In this document: one piece after another, positions 14,020-25,406 of the stretch | How the letters are laid out: each line of letters starts with the position of its first letter | How positions within the stretch are numbered: the first letter of the stretch is position 1 | Assembly: GCA_021613535.1 (NCBI GenBank) | Contig: CP075493.1 | Span: 6,324,001 to 6,388,000 of the forward strand | DNA: 64,000 bases | Direction: 5' to 3' | Origin: Adineta vaga | Lineage: Eukaryota; Rotifera | Position numbers and translations under genes: made by a program | Notes under the pieces: model-generated | Told to the model about the DNA's origin: nothing | What the model saw: the letters and a program-made list of their open reading frames with translations, nothing else | Database searches by the model: none

Positions 14020-15770
14020 TCGATAATGATTGTCGGCTGTCCATAAGATAAATATTAAATGAAGGACATAAAAACTACATATCTCTGTCAGATTGATTAT
14101 TGAATAACTTATTAATGACTTTGTTTTCTGTTTATTTATAGAACTCACCAGGATCAAGAGAAGATCAAGATGAAGAACAAACAATTAGTTTACAATCAAA
14201 TACAACCAATGATCAATCTTATGAGAAATTTTTTCATTCAACTCCAATGTATCATCACCTTATTGAAAAACAAGATATTACTTTACCGACATTTATTGAC
14301 AGAATCATATGTCCTTCAAACAGATACTCATCAACACATCAATCAGATGAAGGCGTTAACGAAGAAACTGCAAGAATAGGACGATTTCTACTTAATAGTA
14401 TACCAATACCATTAATTGAAGATATTCGTGAACTGTAATTTCATTTTCTTTATGTTCAATATTGAATACATCTTTGTTTCTGTTTAGTTCACCAACTCTA
14501 ACATCTAATGAATTGATATTAAGTGATACTGAATATATTATAACCGATCAAGATAATAATTATGATTCAACATACGAAGATTCACAGCGACATGAACAAC
14601 GAATTATTCAAGAACAACACGAAGGTAATTTTTGTTATTTGCTGAAAAAGAAAGCAATCGTTTAATCTTTTTTGTTTTCTCGAATAGAATTACAAAATAA
14701 TGTTCGTCGTGATTCAGCTTATTCAAGTAATCAAGAACGAATTGATGTACAACAATCATATTATGAACCTTTATTTGAATGCCATTCTGGTTATTCATTT
14801 CTACAAAGTGATTTTCTTACTCCGAATATTTCATCTGTGCAATCTACGACTGATGAAGCTTATGAATCTGAACCAACTACCATGAGTTCATCAATTGCCA
14901 CAACAACACATGTTCATCCGGATCTTGAACATGAATTTGAATATCCAGCACCTCCTCCACCTGTACCTGATCGACGTCTTAAACCTGCTCATTTAAAATC
15001 GACAACTATACCAACGAAAGCTCGAATGATTAAAAAGGATAATATCGATTCAGCTGGATATAGTGTCATTCAAAAGCCTAAACCTTCACCATTAATAGCT
15101 ATTCAACAATTAATTACTTCTACTGCGAATAATTCGACTGTTTCATCGGCTAAGACAATGAGTAGTCGACATTATTGTGGTTCAATACCAATAGCAAATG
15201 AAGTTACGCAATCCTCTCTAAATTCTTTTACTCCCGTGAAAACAAATGAACAGTCAAAAGAGAAGAAAAAAGAAAAACGAACTAGTAAAACATTGAATTG
15301 TCTACATCCTTCGACAGCTGATGAGCATAATAATAAACGCAATTTATTAGCCAAATTACCGTTACCATCATCATCGAATAAAACAAAAATTAAAAAACAA
15401 AAATTAATTACTAATATTGATGAAGCTACTAATGGTTTAGCGATTCGTTTACCAGCACCAGTGTCGAATGGGCATGATTCAATTGACAAGCAAAATCTCA
15501 ACAGGTTAATTTGACAACTTTCATTGAATTGGAGTCATAGATAGAATCGATCGATTGATTATTTTAACTTGTTGTTTGTTTTTGTATCTTCCTAGATCTT
15601 CGACACTATCTTCAAGCAAACGAACCAATGGAATGACAAAAAATCGACCACTTCCAAATAATGTATGTTATTTTTTTCGAACTTCAATTTCAATGAAAGA
15701 TCTTTTGTTCTTGTCACTTTTTTTTCAGATAAAATCAGATCGATTATCGTTCTATGAAACATCAGTTTAA
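11324..15770 (+). CDS. Unknown 834-aa scaffold-like protein with proline-rich motif and C-terminal PDZ ligand
   Basis: Nine exons splice in phase: 11324-11747, 12617-12813, 12940-12992, 13060-13534, 14142-14434, 14488-14624, 14688-15504, 15596-15662 and 15729-15770, total 2505 nt. The product starts MNDYERRFKRSLQKL, a compact basic N-terminus with a conserved look. Most of the rest is low-complexity and acidic or Ser/Thr/Gln-rich, with an Asp run near the middle. Exon 7 holds a PAPPPPVPDRRLKP stretch that looks like an SH3-binding site, then Lys-rich segments. It ends SFYETSV, matching a class I PDZ ligand (S/T-X-V). There are no membrane segments or signal peptide. Introns 1 and 4 are long (869 and 607 nt) and the rest are short. 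I cannot name the family. The architecture suggests a cytoplasmic adaptor at the cortex or junctions, which is inference only. Confidence 0.8.
13971..14020. repeat. (AC)n(AT)n microsatellite inside intron 4
   Basis: An AC dinucleotide tract runs straight into an AT/TATA tract, within the 607-nt intron of the flanking gene. Confidence 0.9.
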
Positions 15771-16668
15771 ACATACGAATATTTCCTCGCTTTTTCTTTC
15801 TGTTGTACAGTATGTGTAATTCTAGGAACGGTATTTGATTTTTCGTTACAGTACCATGTGGTATACGAAGAATATTAAATATATACTTTGTTCTCTAGTA
15901 ATCAATCCTGTGTCGATTTTTGTTTGTAGATAATTTTCTTATTAATGATATTTTTATTTCTTGTGAAGTGTATGTTTTTCTTTTCGTTTCTTTTTTTTTA
16001 TAATATAAAGTAGATTGTGCACTGATGATGATCAAAACGAATATATCGAAAAAAAAGAAGTTTCTCTTCTTGTAAGAATTTAAGACTTTGAACTGGGAAA
16101 GAAGCACACATACAATTTTGATCAGTTAATGCTATGGAGATGAAATCAGAGATGAAGATGGTAATTTGATAGAAAGCTCTTTTGATGACATAAAACTATA
16201 TCGAACGTGTTCGTTTACATGCTGAAAAGTGCGTAATCAATGAACATGTTTTATGAGTGTTTAAACTGAAATGTGGTTATCTATGATTCTTTCAATTTCT
16301 TCAATTACAATTACGTGTATTTATCGTTTAACACTGACATCTATGTTTGTTCAAATCTACGAACAATTAATTTTACGTAAACAAAAATTTTGCGATAAAA
16401 CTTAATTTTTACACTTCATAAATAATACAGATGATTTTCATGTCGAGTTTGTCTAAGTTACCTTGACGATTTCATTTACATTACGATAATAATGACTAAA
16501 AGAAATCTGAAAAGATTCAACAAAAATATTATTTCAATTTTCAAATATGTTTTTGTTGTCGAAAATAAGTTAAAGAAAAATATCGAAAGTCCTTTTCTAT
16601 TATTAACATTTCATAGAATATTTACAGATAATTTTATTGAAAATTGAAGTTTTTCTTATTGTAACAAA
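15771..16668. other. Intergenic
   Basis: 3' flank of the scaffold-like gene and 5' flank of the next gene. No coding-like frame is seen. Confidence 0.45.
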
Positions 16669-17556
16669 ATGTCCGTCTATGATAGCAAAGCAAATTATCA
16701 TCCGGTGTCTGCATTACCCGGAAGTTTACCTACTGGTTAGTAAATATCGATAAAATTGTTCTTCATTTTCTTTTTAATTTGTTATTTAGGATCATATCTT
16801 CTTCCTGGCAATGGTTACTACAGGTAGTATTAAATTAGAAGATTATTTCATTAACTAACTTAACATATTTTCAACAGTGTTCAAGGACAATTACCTCGTC
16901 TTCGTTATGATTCTCAAAAGTTTTTAAACGATCCAAAATATGCCTATTCTCAAAGTTATCGAATTGATGCAATGCAAGCATTACAAAATGCAAAAAAAGG
17001 TTATTTTATCTGTAAACAATCGAATTTTTCTTTCTAATATCTTTCGAAAAAATTAGGCACAAGTTTACCACGATACTATTCATACTATCCTCATTTTGAA
17101 GCTGCACGTGAACGACATATATTTGTTCCGAAACATTATCCAAATGAAAATCCATCCTGTTATGAACATAAAGGTTTCCAACATTTCAAAGATGTATGTT
17201 TAGAATACTTCAATGATTTGTTTTTTTGTCAACTTGTTTCATATGAATTTAGCTTGCTTCGAGTACAGATAATTATGCACTTCGAAGTGTTAATACATTA
17301 CCACCACTTGATTATGTAACAATACCAAAACCGGATGCAAATGATGATACTTATCGTAGTTATCAACCACGAATGCCCTAGTAAGTTGAATTATTTATAA
17401 TGATGAATAAAACTTTTTTTCTTTTTTCTCTTGTCTAATAGCGATATGATGATGTTACGCGATGAAAATATGTATAAAACACCATATTCAAAAGATTGTA
17501 TGACTCGAAATAATTCCTATGTTTCAAGTACAACATTAGTACCACGTGGAAGTTAA
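16669..17556 (+). CDS. Uncharacterised Tyr/Pro-rich 200-aa protein
   Basis: Six small exons splice in phase: 16669-16735, 16790-16823, 16878-16999, 17057-17193, 17253-17380 and 17442-17556, total 603 nt. Every intron is 54-61 nt, typical of this genome. The start is MSVYDSKANYHPVS, and the protein is rich in Tyr, Pro, Asn and His, with short motifs such as LPRYYSYYPHFEAARERH and LPPLDYVTIPKP. There is no signal peptide, membrane segment or recognised domain. Small Tyr/Pro-rich proteins of this look are common among ciliary or axonemal microtubule-associated proteins in animals. That is only a suggestion. The single long ORFs are too short to show this gene; it is seen only after splicing. Confidence 0.7.
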
Positions 17557-18236
17557 AAAGGATAAAACAATCCTGTAATATTAAACTCTTTATATTTTCG
17601 CCTGATGAAATACATATTTTATTATTCTTGTCTTTTTTGATCGATCGAAATAAAATATACCTTAATATATATTCATATACTGTTGTACTATGGATTGAAT
17701 TTGAAAGAAAGTCGTCGAGTTGCTGTGTAGTAATAATAAAAGCCTATCTTCGAATTTCATGCATCGATTGAGTTCATTGATCTTTATAGAACATTTTTTC
17801 ATATAGATGAAACATAATTATTGCAATGACATATGAACAGATATTTAAATTGACATCGAACAAATTAATTTTTATGTTAATAACAAACATGCTATGTTTT
17901 ACATTTATACACTAGTGACCTCTATAAATCTTTGAAAATAATCATTTAATTTCGAAATTTCAACTATGAATTTTTCACTTGATTTTCTTATAAGAATAAT
18001 CTTTATATTATATTTTTAATTCCATTTTTAAATACATCAATTTATGTAGAAAACCAACATAAAATATGGACTTCGTAGAAGTAAATAAAGTACTACTGAA
18101 TAAAAAACGTAAGAGATTGGATGTCTTGTCAGTTCTAGTTTATTTATCTTTTTTTTTCTCATCGATTTATGACTAGTGTTTTACATTGCTTTGTTCTAGA
18201 CCTGTTTTAGTCTTTATATATATCTCGAATTCCAAC
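17557..18236. other. Intergenic between the Tyr/Pro-rich gene and eL22
   Basis: AT-rich, no coding-like frame. It includes the putative promoter and 5' leader of eL22; a pyrimidine-rich stretch near 18190-18215 could hold the transcription start. Confidence 0.45.
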
Positions 18237-19038
18237 ATGACGGACAAAAAGACAGCTACATCAGCTACTAAGAAAGCTTCAGTTGCTACTAAAAAACCGG
18301 TCACAGCAACTCCAGCTGCACCAAAAGCTGAAGTATGATGAACGTTTTTTACATTCTATTCATGTTTAATTTATTTCTATCCGAATGATTTCATTAGAAA
18401 GTAGAATCAACTAAAAAACCAGCCGCTGCAACACCAACTGCAACAGCAACAACACCAGCTCCAGCAAAACCAAAGGCTACTGTACCAAGTACGAAAAAAG
18501 CAACATCATCTTTGGCTAAGACGTCGACAAAAGTTACGAAAAAATCGACAACAACAACAAAAGGTGGTGCTAAAAAGAAACATAAGGCTATTAAATATTA
18601 CATCGATTGTACACATCCAGTTGAAGATGGTATTTTTGATCTTAATGCTTTCGTACGTATTTTCGACTTTGTCTTTTCGTCGTTCATCAAAAAAGATCTT
18701 GTCCGTTTCTAGGAACGATTTTTACTTGAAAAAATGAAGATCAATGGTAAAACATCAAATTTAACTGGTAGTGTTGGTGTTGAAAAAGCCAAGTCGAAAA
18801 TATCTGTTACATCTGAAGTTCCACTTTCAAAACGGTACGAATACTTTACTAGTTTGCCATTTGCTATCAATCACAAATCTTTTTGTTATATTTTAGTTAC
18901 ATGAAATATTTAACAAAGAAATTCTTGAAGAAACATGAACTTCGTGATTGGTTACGTGTTATTGCTAATTCAAAAGATGCTTATGAATTACGCTACTTTA
19001 ATATCAATCAAGAAGAAAATGAAGGCGAAGAAGCTTAA
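18237..19038 (+). CDS. RPL22: Large-subunit ribosomal protein eL22
   Basis: Exons 18237-18332, 18398-18652, 18713-18834 and 18897-19038 splice in phase (615 nt, 204 aa). Residues from about 95 on match the eL22 core well: [15 protein letters not shown], then [15 protein letters not shown], then [18 protein letters not shown] and [12 protein letters not shown], with the usual acidic tail. Compared with vertebrate eL22 (about 128 aa) it has an N-terminal extension of about 80 residues rich in Ala, Lys, Thr and Pro. Similar Ala/Lys-rich extensions are known for insect eL22 and resemble histone H1 tails. It is part of the 60S subunit. Confidence 0.96.
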
Positions 19039-19583
19039 ATGAATCGATATCGAACAGCATAGAAGTTTTCTTTCTTGAACATCAAAAGAAGAAACAAGAA
19101 TAACAAGAAGAAAGATCATTTTGTAATTGTTTTTTTGTTTTGAAAAGAAAAGAAACAAAACAAAAGTTTATATAGACTTTTCTTCTTCGGTCCTTTCATA
19201 CTTAATCATATCTAACGACTTGAAATCTAACTATTAATTCACATGACAAAGTAATAATTGAAATTATCCATAGAATCTATTTTTAACTCTTTTTTACCAG
19301 ACATTGCATGTTCATTAAGTCTTCATTGTCGATTATCTTGACAGAAGTTTCCTGAAAACATTTCTTTCAACTATTCATAAGCATCAACCATTGAATCAAC
19401 TTTTAGAAATTCTTCATATTTGATTCAGTTTTAATTTATTAACATAAATAATCATCGGTATAGATAAAGAGACAAGAAAATATTCACTGTAAAATGAAAA
19501 CAATATAGATTAGAATTCACAAACTAAAGTCTTCTCGCATGAATGACTAGAAAAACAAAGAATTTTTTTCGTTGAATAGAAGA
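19039..19583. other. Convergent intergenic region
   Basis: It lies between the 3' ends of eL22 (+) and the SLCO gene (-). AT-rich, with no gene seen. Confidence 0.5.
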
Positions 19584-22046
19584 TCATTTCGATGAGGTTT
19601 CTCCAGTTGTAATCGTACTTATTGTTGGTGTTGTAATCGTGGGCAATTTTTTCTCATCTTTTCTATCGGATGTTTTACTATAAGCATACCACGATATTCC
19701 ACAAAATAATGCTGATAAACTTCGAAAACCAAAGCCAAGTAATGCTAATGATACAGCCATACGTTTATTATTATAATGTTTACATTGATATTTATATCCA
19801 CATGTTTCACGTATCCATGTTTTACATGTACGATCAATAATTGCACCGAAAAGTATTGTTCCTGGAAGATAACCAAGTGATTTTGTTATTGTTGATTTAA
19901 ATCCAAGTGAAAATGCTCGATGTGTTAATTCTACACTGTATAAAGTACATTTCAGTGCTGGAACAATGACACAACAAGACATAAATACAACAATAAATGC
20001 ACCACATAATGTAATTACTAAATTAATTGTACATTTACGCTCTTTACATCGTCCTAAATTCGAAATTGAGAAGATAGATATTTACAAAGAAGGAAATTAA
20101 TTGTTTAACATTAAGATGATCTTTAACAATTGTAACCTTTTCCTGTTATCAAAAGTTTAGAATGAAATTTCGTCAATCATAAGATCGAACTAGTAAAACT
20201 AACGGTTCATTAATCGTTCATGTCGAATTGTTTTTCTACTTACCAACACTGACAGTACTATTTTTTGGTAAACATAAACAATCTGCATATTTTCCTTTGA
20301 GTATTTTCCGGCAACCGAGTAAACATGGATTTTGATATGTTTCTTGATTTGCTAAATCACACACTGGTTGATAAATATTCATATCGCATTCTTAAACCAA
20401 ATAGAACTAAAAGTTTCATAATAATTGATATGAATCAACTTACTGCATTTGCGTTTGCAGGGACTTTCAATTCGATCAGTTTCAAACAAAGGTTCATCAA
20501 AGAAATCTTCATCGAATGCAGTAGAAATAACAGGCATGGAATGTGTTGTACCTAGAATAATCATTCGAATCTATTTCTGTTTATTTCAAATGAAAAACGG
20601 AAGAGTTCAAATTTTACCAATCGTTGGTTCACGACAATGAAGCATTAATCCAAGAAAAATCACAGATGATGTTGCCAAAATGATACAACAAAATTTTGCA
20701 CATTGCCGTCCATTCATATCGAATCGTTTAACAAAATATGCACCTAATGGTGTACCAAAAATAACAGAAAATAATGAAATCACTCCCATGAAAACACTTG
20801 AATGAGATGTTGTCGTTCGAAATTGATATTCAATATGTTTACTTAGAAACGCTAAGTAACCTTTGATTAACAAAGCTTCAATAACAGCACAACCAGTAAC
20901 ACCCATATAACGTAAATTGAAAAATAAATGTTTGATTAATGATATAATATCAATACAGAAATCTTTCGTTTGAACAGATTCATCTTCAGGTATACTTGAA
21001 ACTGGTTGTTCAACGGTTAATAAGGATTCATTTTGAATACCATAGGTACTTAAACTAACATTTGTTACAGATGAACTTGTACGTGATATACGTCTTTCAG
21101 TAACTGTTGAAGGTGAAAACACTTGATAGGTTGGATTAATTGATGATTGTCGAGATTTTTTCGATGAAAAATAACGACGATGACGAGTTAGATCGAAGAT
21201 ACATAAGAGAAAACAAAGAATCAAACTAAGACATGTACAAAGTGCATAGACAAGCCACCAAGCTCCAACCCATTCCGAATAATTCGGTGTTAACCAAACA
21301 GGTTTTTTGATATAAGTATAAACTTTCAAAAATTGTGATGTAGCAAGAAAACCAAGACCAATACCTATGCCACCAACGGCATAATAAATTCCTGAATAAT
21401 AAAAATGAAAATCTTTCAATAAATTCTTTCATGGATCGAATAAAAAAAACCTTGTGCAATTGGTGCTTTTTCTTGTGGAAATAAATCTTCAATTAATGTA
21501 ACAGCTAAAGTTGGAAGTGCTGCTGATCCGCATGCATTGATAATATTCGAGAGATAGAAGACATATTTTAAATGACTTAAAAATCGTAAATTATTTGAAA
21601 ATGAGCACACACTGATTGTTCGATTTGGATTACATAATGTTAAATGATCAACAACACGTGAATCTAAGGGTGGCTTGACGTTTTGATTCTAATAGATGTG
21701 GAAAAGACATAACAAGAAAACCAATTGCTAATACACCCATGGATATAGCTATCCAACGTACTTTTCGACCACTTCGATCACCAAAATAACCTATGATTGG
21801 ATACGAAAATATTGCTACAAGTTCATAGACTGATTGGAATAGTCCAGTTTCTGTTGATGTCATATAAAAACCGGATTCTAATGTTGTCATTATAGCATTA
21901 TTTGCTCCGCCAACAATAGAATTTTGAATAAGATTACAAAGACATATGAGAATAAAAATGATTTTGTTCGATAATGATATCAAATGTTTCGATTTGGTTG
22001 TTGATGAATCAACTATCATACCATCATCATCATCGTTCTTATTCAT
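19584..22046 (-). CDS. Organic anion transporting polypeptide (SLCO/OATP), one-base frame break
   Basis: Twelve-TM carrier family. Family marks: SYIIGYFGDRSG-like loop after TM2 (here FSYPIIGYFGDRSG), LTLCNPNRTISVC in the first large loop, and the signature region EWVGAWWLVY just before TM6. There is a Cys-rich Kazal-like extracellular segment on the small exons (CDLANQETYQNPCLLGC, then ADCLCLPKNS). The C-terminus reads RTCKTWIRETCG. Exons on the minus strand: 22046-21451, 21391-20618, 20551-20444, 20363-20244 and 20053-19584. Exon phases all agree only if one extra base is removed in the first exon: the frame breaks at the 4-nt T run (A on the coding strand) at 21681-21684, just before the CNPNRT motif. 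The intended product would be about 688 aa, as usual for the family. The likely role is sodium-independent uptake of organic anions at the plasma membrane. Confidence 0.9.
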
Positions 22047-22944
22047 TGTCTGATAAGTATGGAAGAATTATTTCATCTAAAGTAAAAACAAACATTGTAT
22101 CGCATTGGACGTTAGTATATAATCGACTTTCTTGCAAAGAAAAATGATGTGAGCATTAGATCATCAACAAGACAGTCAGAAGAGACGGCGATGAAAGAAA
22201 AATCTCTTACTATGTCTACTTCATAACAAGTATATTATGACTCATGTGATTGGGCGAACTCGAAGGTCTTTTCCTATGTCAGCTGTTTCTCTCGCTATTC
22301 TTTTCTAGCATACTTATTCTTTACTGTTATCTTTCTGAAAAGGATAGCATGAAATATAAGTCTACGTGATCTTGATGAGTATGTAATCGTTAGCAATTTA
22401 ATCGTAATCGTTCGACTTCATTTTTCATTGAATCTAACTTGAAAAAATGGCAAGACATTTTCGTCTATCACAATGCTCTTCTCTGCTTCACCTATTCACA
22501 AATCTTCTGACGTCAATAAGACAAATCTTACTCTTTCTTCGTCTTTGAAAATAACAATTTATGTCACTAGCTTTCCTATTCTGTTTTCTTTTTCTAAATA
22601 TTCTCACCGATGCATTTGATCAAACGATTACTTGAAGACTGTTTTTGTCATGCAATCAGGAGATGTGTTATGCATAGTAGCACCTCGGATGTAGAAAAAA
22701 ACGAACGATAATGTCAAACAGAAGTTGATTACAATGCGAAAGATACATAAATATTCATTTTTCTCTCAGAATAAAGTCCAAATTATGATTTTAAGTGTAG
22801 ACAAATAGAACAAATGCGGAAATTGCTCTTGAAAATTCTAGTATGCCATTGAGAAGAGTGCATTGAAAGTCGTTCTTTTATGGTATGATTTACTTGATAG
22901 GAAATGTTATCATATTAGTTCTGAATAGATTGATCTTGTCATTT

Positions 22945-22976
<32 letters not shown>

Positions 22977-23308
22977 TTTGAAAGCGAAAGAAAAAGATGA
23001 TAGGTACTAATAGATAATTTAAGATTCAGTCACAATGTAGTATACGTGAATGAAATAAAGGAAACTATGCGTTTTTCTTTTACAATATATATTATTAAAA
23101 CTTCATCATAGTAGATAACAACATGCGTCATAGACAAGCATAGATCGTATTTCTTCGCAATGGGTATGGAATAGAAAAAGGAGACCGAAGAAGAAAACGA
23201 CGAAGAGATTATGGATTGTATATTCTCTCTCGTTATTATCGACAATATAAACATCCAAAGTACGTCATTAATTTTGTTTTATTATTCTATATAACATCGA
23301 TGAATGTC
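22047..23308. other. Intergenic between SLCO and the chitin-binding gene
   Basis: No supported gene. It holds the SLCO promoter side and a (TTTC)n microsatellite. The minus-strand ORF at 23030-23254 has no coding character. Confidence 0.45.
22943..22977. repeat. (TTTC)n microsatellite
   Basis: About eight tandem TTTC units. Confidence 0.9.
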
Positions 23309-24705
23309 TCAGGATGCTAACACAAAGAACAAACATGAAAAAATGATAAGTATTGTTGAATAATGTTGATGAGACCATGAAATACCATGATTATTTCGAA
23401 GTCCACCTATATAGGAAAATCGATGGATAGGAGAAAAAGAAAAAAAAGAAATCTTACAAGGTGCAAGTATATTTCTTGGATCATCACATCGAAGTTTACC
23501 GGCATTCCATTTTGCTCCTGATAAACATTCACCCATTTTGGTTTTACGATGTTCTGTACATAAATAATAGGATCGACATTGATTTTCATGATCAGCATAC
23601 CATCCATTTGCTTGTCCAATACCTAAGTGAAAAGAATATTATTTCTTCTTGAAGAGAAAAATCGATCGAAATTTGTACATGGATCATTCCCACGTTCATT
23701 TACTGGTCGATTTCCACAAAAAACTTTACGAAAATCATGACAAATTCGTGAATCTTCATCAAATAATTGTTTTCCTGGACAACGAATACGTGCAACTAGA
23801 TCTTCTCGACAGGCGTAATAATCTTTGAAAAGAAAAATAAATAAAGAAACAAATCACATTAGGAAATCTCTTCAAATAGCTACATTGACAATTATCTGGA
23901 TCGGGCATATTGCCTTGAAATGTACAATCGCTACTTTCAACAAGTTGAGAAATAGATGCTGTTACATATTCACTTGCAATTTTAGGAGCAATAGTAATGG
24001 ATTTCACGGTGGTTTTACGTTTTTTTGTTGGGCGTAGTTTCTTTTTTACTTCATGATTATCATAATCATCTCCATCATTATTCTCATTATGAGAATGAGA
24101 AGTTGTTTTTGTAATAACATAACTTGTTACACTTTCACTTTGTCCCCCTAGATATTATCAAAGAAGAAACAACGACATTGACAATGAAAAAGTTTCATCT
24201 TACATCCTTCAGGTGGTGTCCAACTAGGTCTTTCACCATTTTTACATTCTATATTTTTTGTTAAATCACATCGTTGATGATCAGGATCATAGGACATATC
24301 ACTACCACACCTAACAAATGTAAACTAAGAGTTATTCGATGTGTTACAACAATTAATTCTTGCAGTTAATCAAACAAGCTTTTTGTTTTAGGATATATTC
24401 ATTGAGAAAGACAAAGTCATCTTACCATCCTTCAACACTGATTCCTGTATTACAAGTATAATATCTAAAGTAAAACAGTTAAGAAAAGATTTCTTAATAA
24501 ATATTAAACATTTTACTTTTCACAATCGCTTGGATGAGGCCATCGACCATCTTTTGGACAAATAAATTCATCCGTTTTTGAAACAACATCTAATAAATCG
24601 AAAACAGTCATAACTAAATAGAATGTAAACCATGGGAAACAACTTACTGTGAATATTGATAATTAAACAAAGAAGACAAAGTTGAAGCATGCCTATTCTC
24701 TTCAT
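23309..24705 (-). CDS. Secreted protein with three chitin-binding type 2 (CBM14) domains, possible GPI tail
   Basis: Multi-exon, with introns of about 55-65 nt. A signal-peptide-like first exon (MKRIGMLQLCLLCLISIF, 24705-24649) precedes domain 1 (FICPKDGRWPHPSDCEKYY, then CDLTKNIEC). A Ser/Thr/Lys/Asp-rich linker leads to domain 2 (CTFQGNMPDPDNCQ, then YYACREDL, CPGKQLFDEDSRICHD). Domain 3 follows (GWYADHENQCRSYYLC, then WNAGKLRCDDP). These fit the peritrophin-A spacing of six Cys. The last exon adds a short spacer and a terminal hydrophobic run (TILIIFSCLFFVLAS), as in GPI-anchor signals. By my reading the first exon does not join domain 1 in phase by one base, so the first exon or the sequence there is uncertain. 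Likely role: binding chitin of trophi, integument or eggshell at the cell surface. Confidence 0.82.
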
Positions 24706-25406
24706 TCGAAGATAGAGAAGAATTACTTGGGATTGAACAATTGTGTTATAAGCTCAGATTGAGTAAATATTTTTACTCCCAACATTCATTGTTGATCAAA
24801 GGAGAAGATAAAGTATGTATTCAAAAACAATCCACATTTACTATCGCCCTACTTTTTTCTCCTCTTCCCGTCCGATTCGTTCACGAAAGCAGTATAAAAT
24901 GAAGTAATCTATTCGTATGCATATGTATGACCTATCGCCGAAAGCACATCCGATTGTGTAGTCTAATTATTCAAAACTAACCCCCCCCCCCTCATTGAAG
25001 CTATTTCAAACTATTTTGATCTATTTTGAAAACATGTTGATATAATAAACTTCAATGGTCATTTCTTATTCATGAAAAACAATGAAAATGACATTCTCTT
25101 ATCAACAGAATAATTACTTAAACTTGAAAATATTTCATTTAGTAGAAGAGAACAGGAATTGCTATATCCTATAAAACAAGATCGTAAATCTTTTCAGTGA
25201 TAAAAATATGTTTTCTGAGGTAATATGTTGCAATTGCTATTCGAAAAGAAACATAAATTGCACGTTGTTTTTATTGCTAAAACTATTACATCAAATATCT
25301 CGTGCAATGTTGCTTGTGTAATTTCACAATACTCGTGAAACATCATACATGTACATAAAAGTGGGACATTTGTCATATTTACGATAGACACTTTTCATAG
25401 CAAACG
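24706..25406. other. Divergent intergenic region
   Basis: It separates the starts of the CBM14 gene (-) and the VWA gene (+), so it should hold two promoters. It contains a run of ten C at about 24981-24990, unusual in this AT-rich sequence. No gene seen. Confidence 0.5.

Noticed and set aside
21661-21676. GT...AG pair at the SLCO frame break as a 16-nt intron
   Set aside because: Far below any plausible intron length; a one-base homopolymer change explains the shift better.
24981-24990. Run of ten C as a possible G-quadruplex-like or engineered site
   Set aside because: A single homopolymer without further G/C runs; probably simple slippage.
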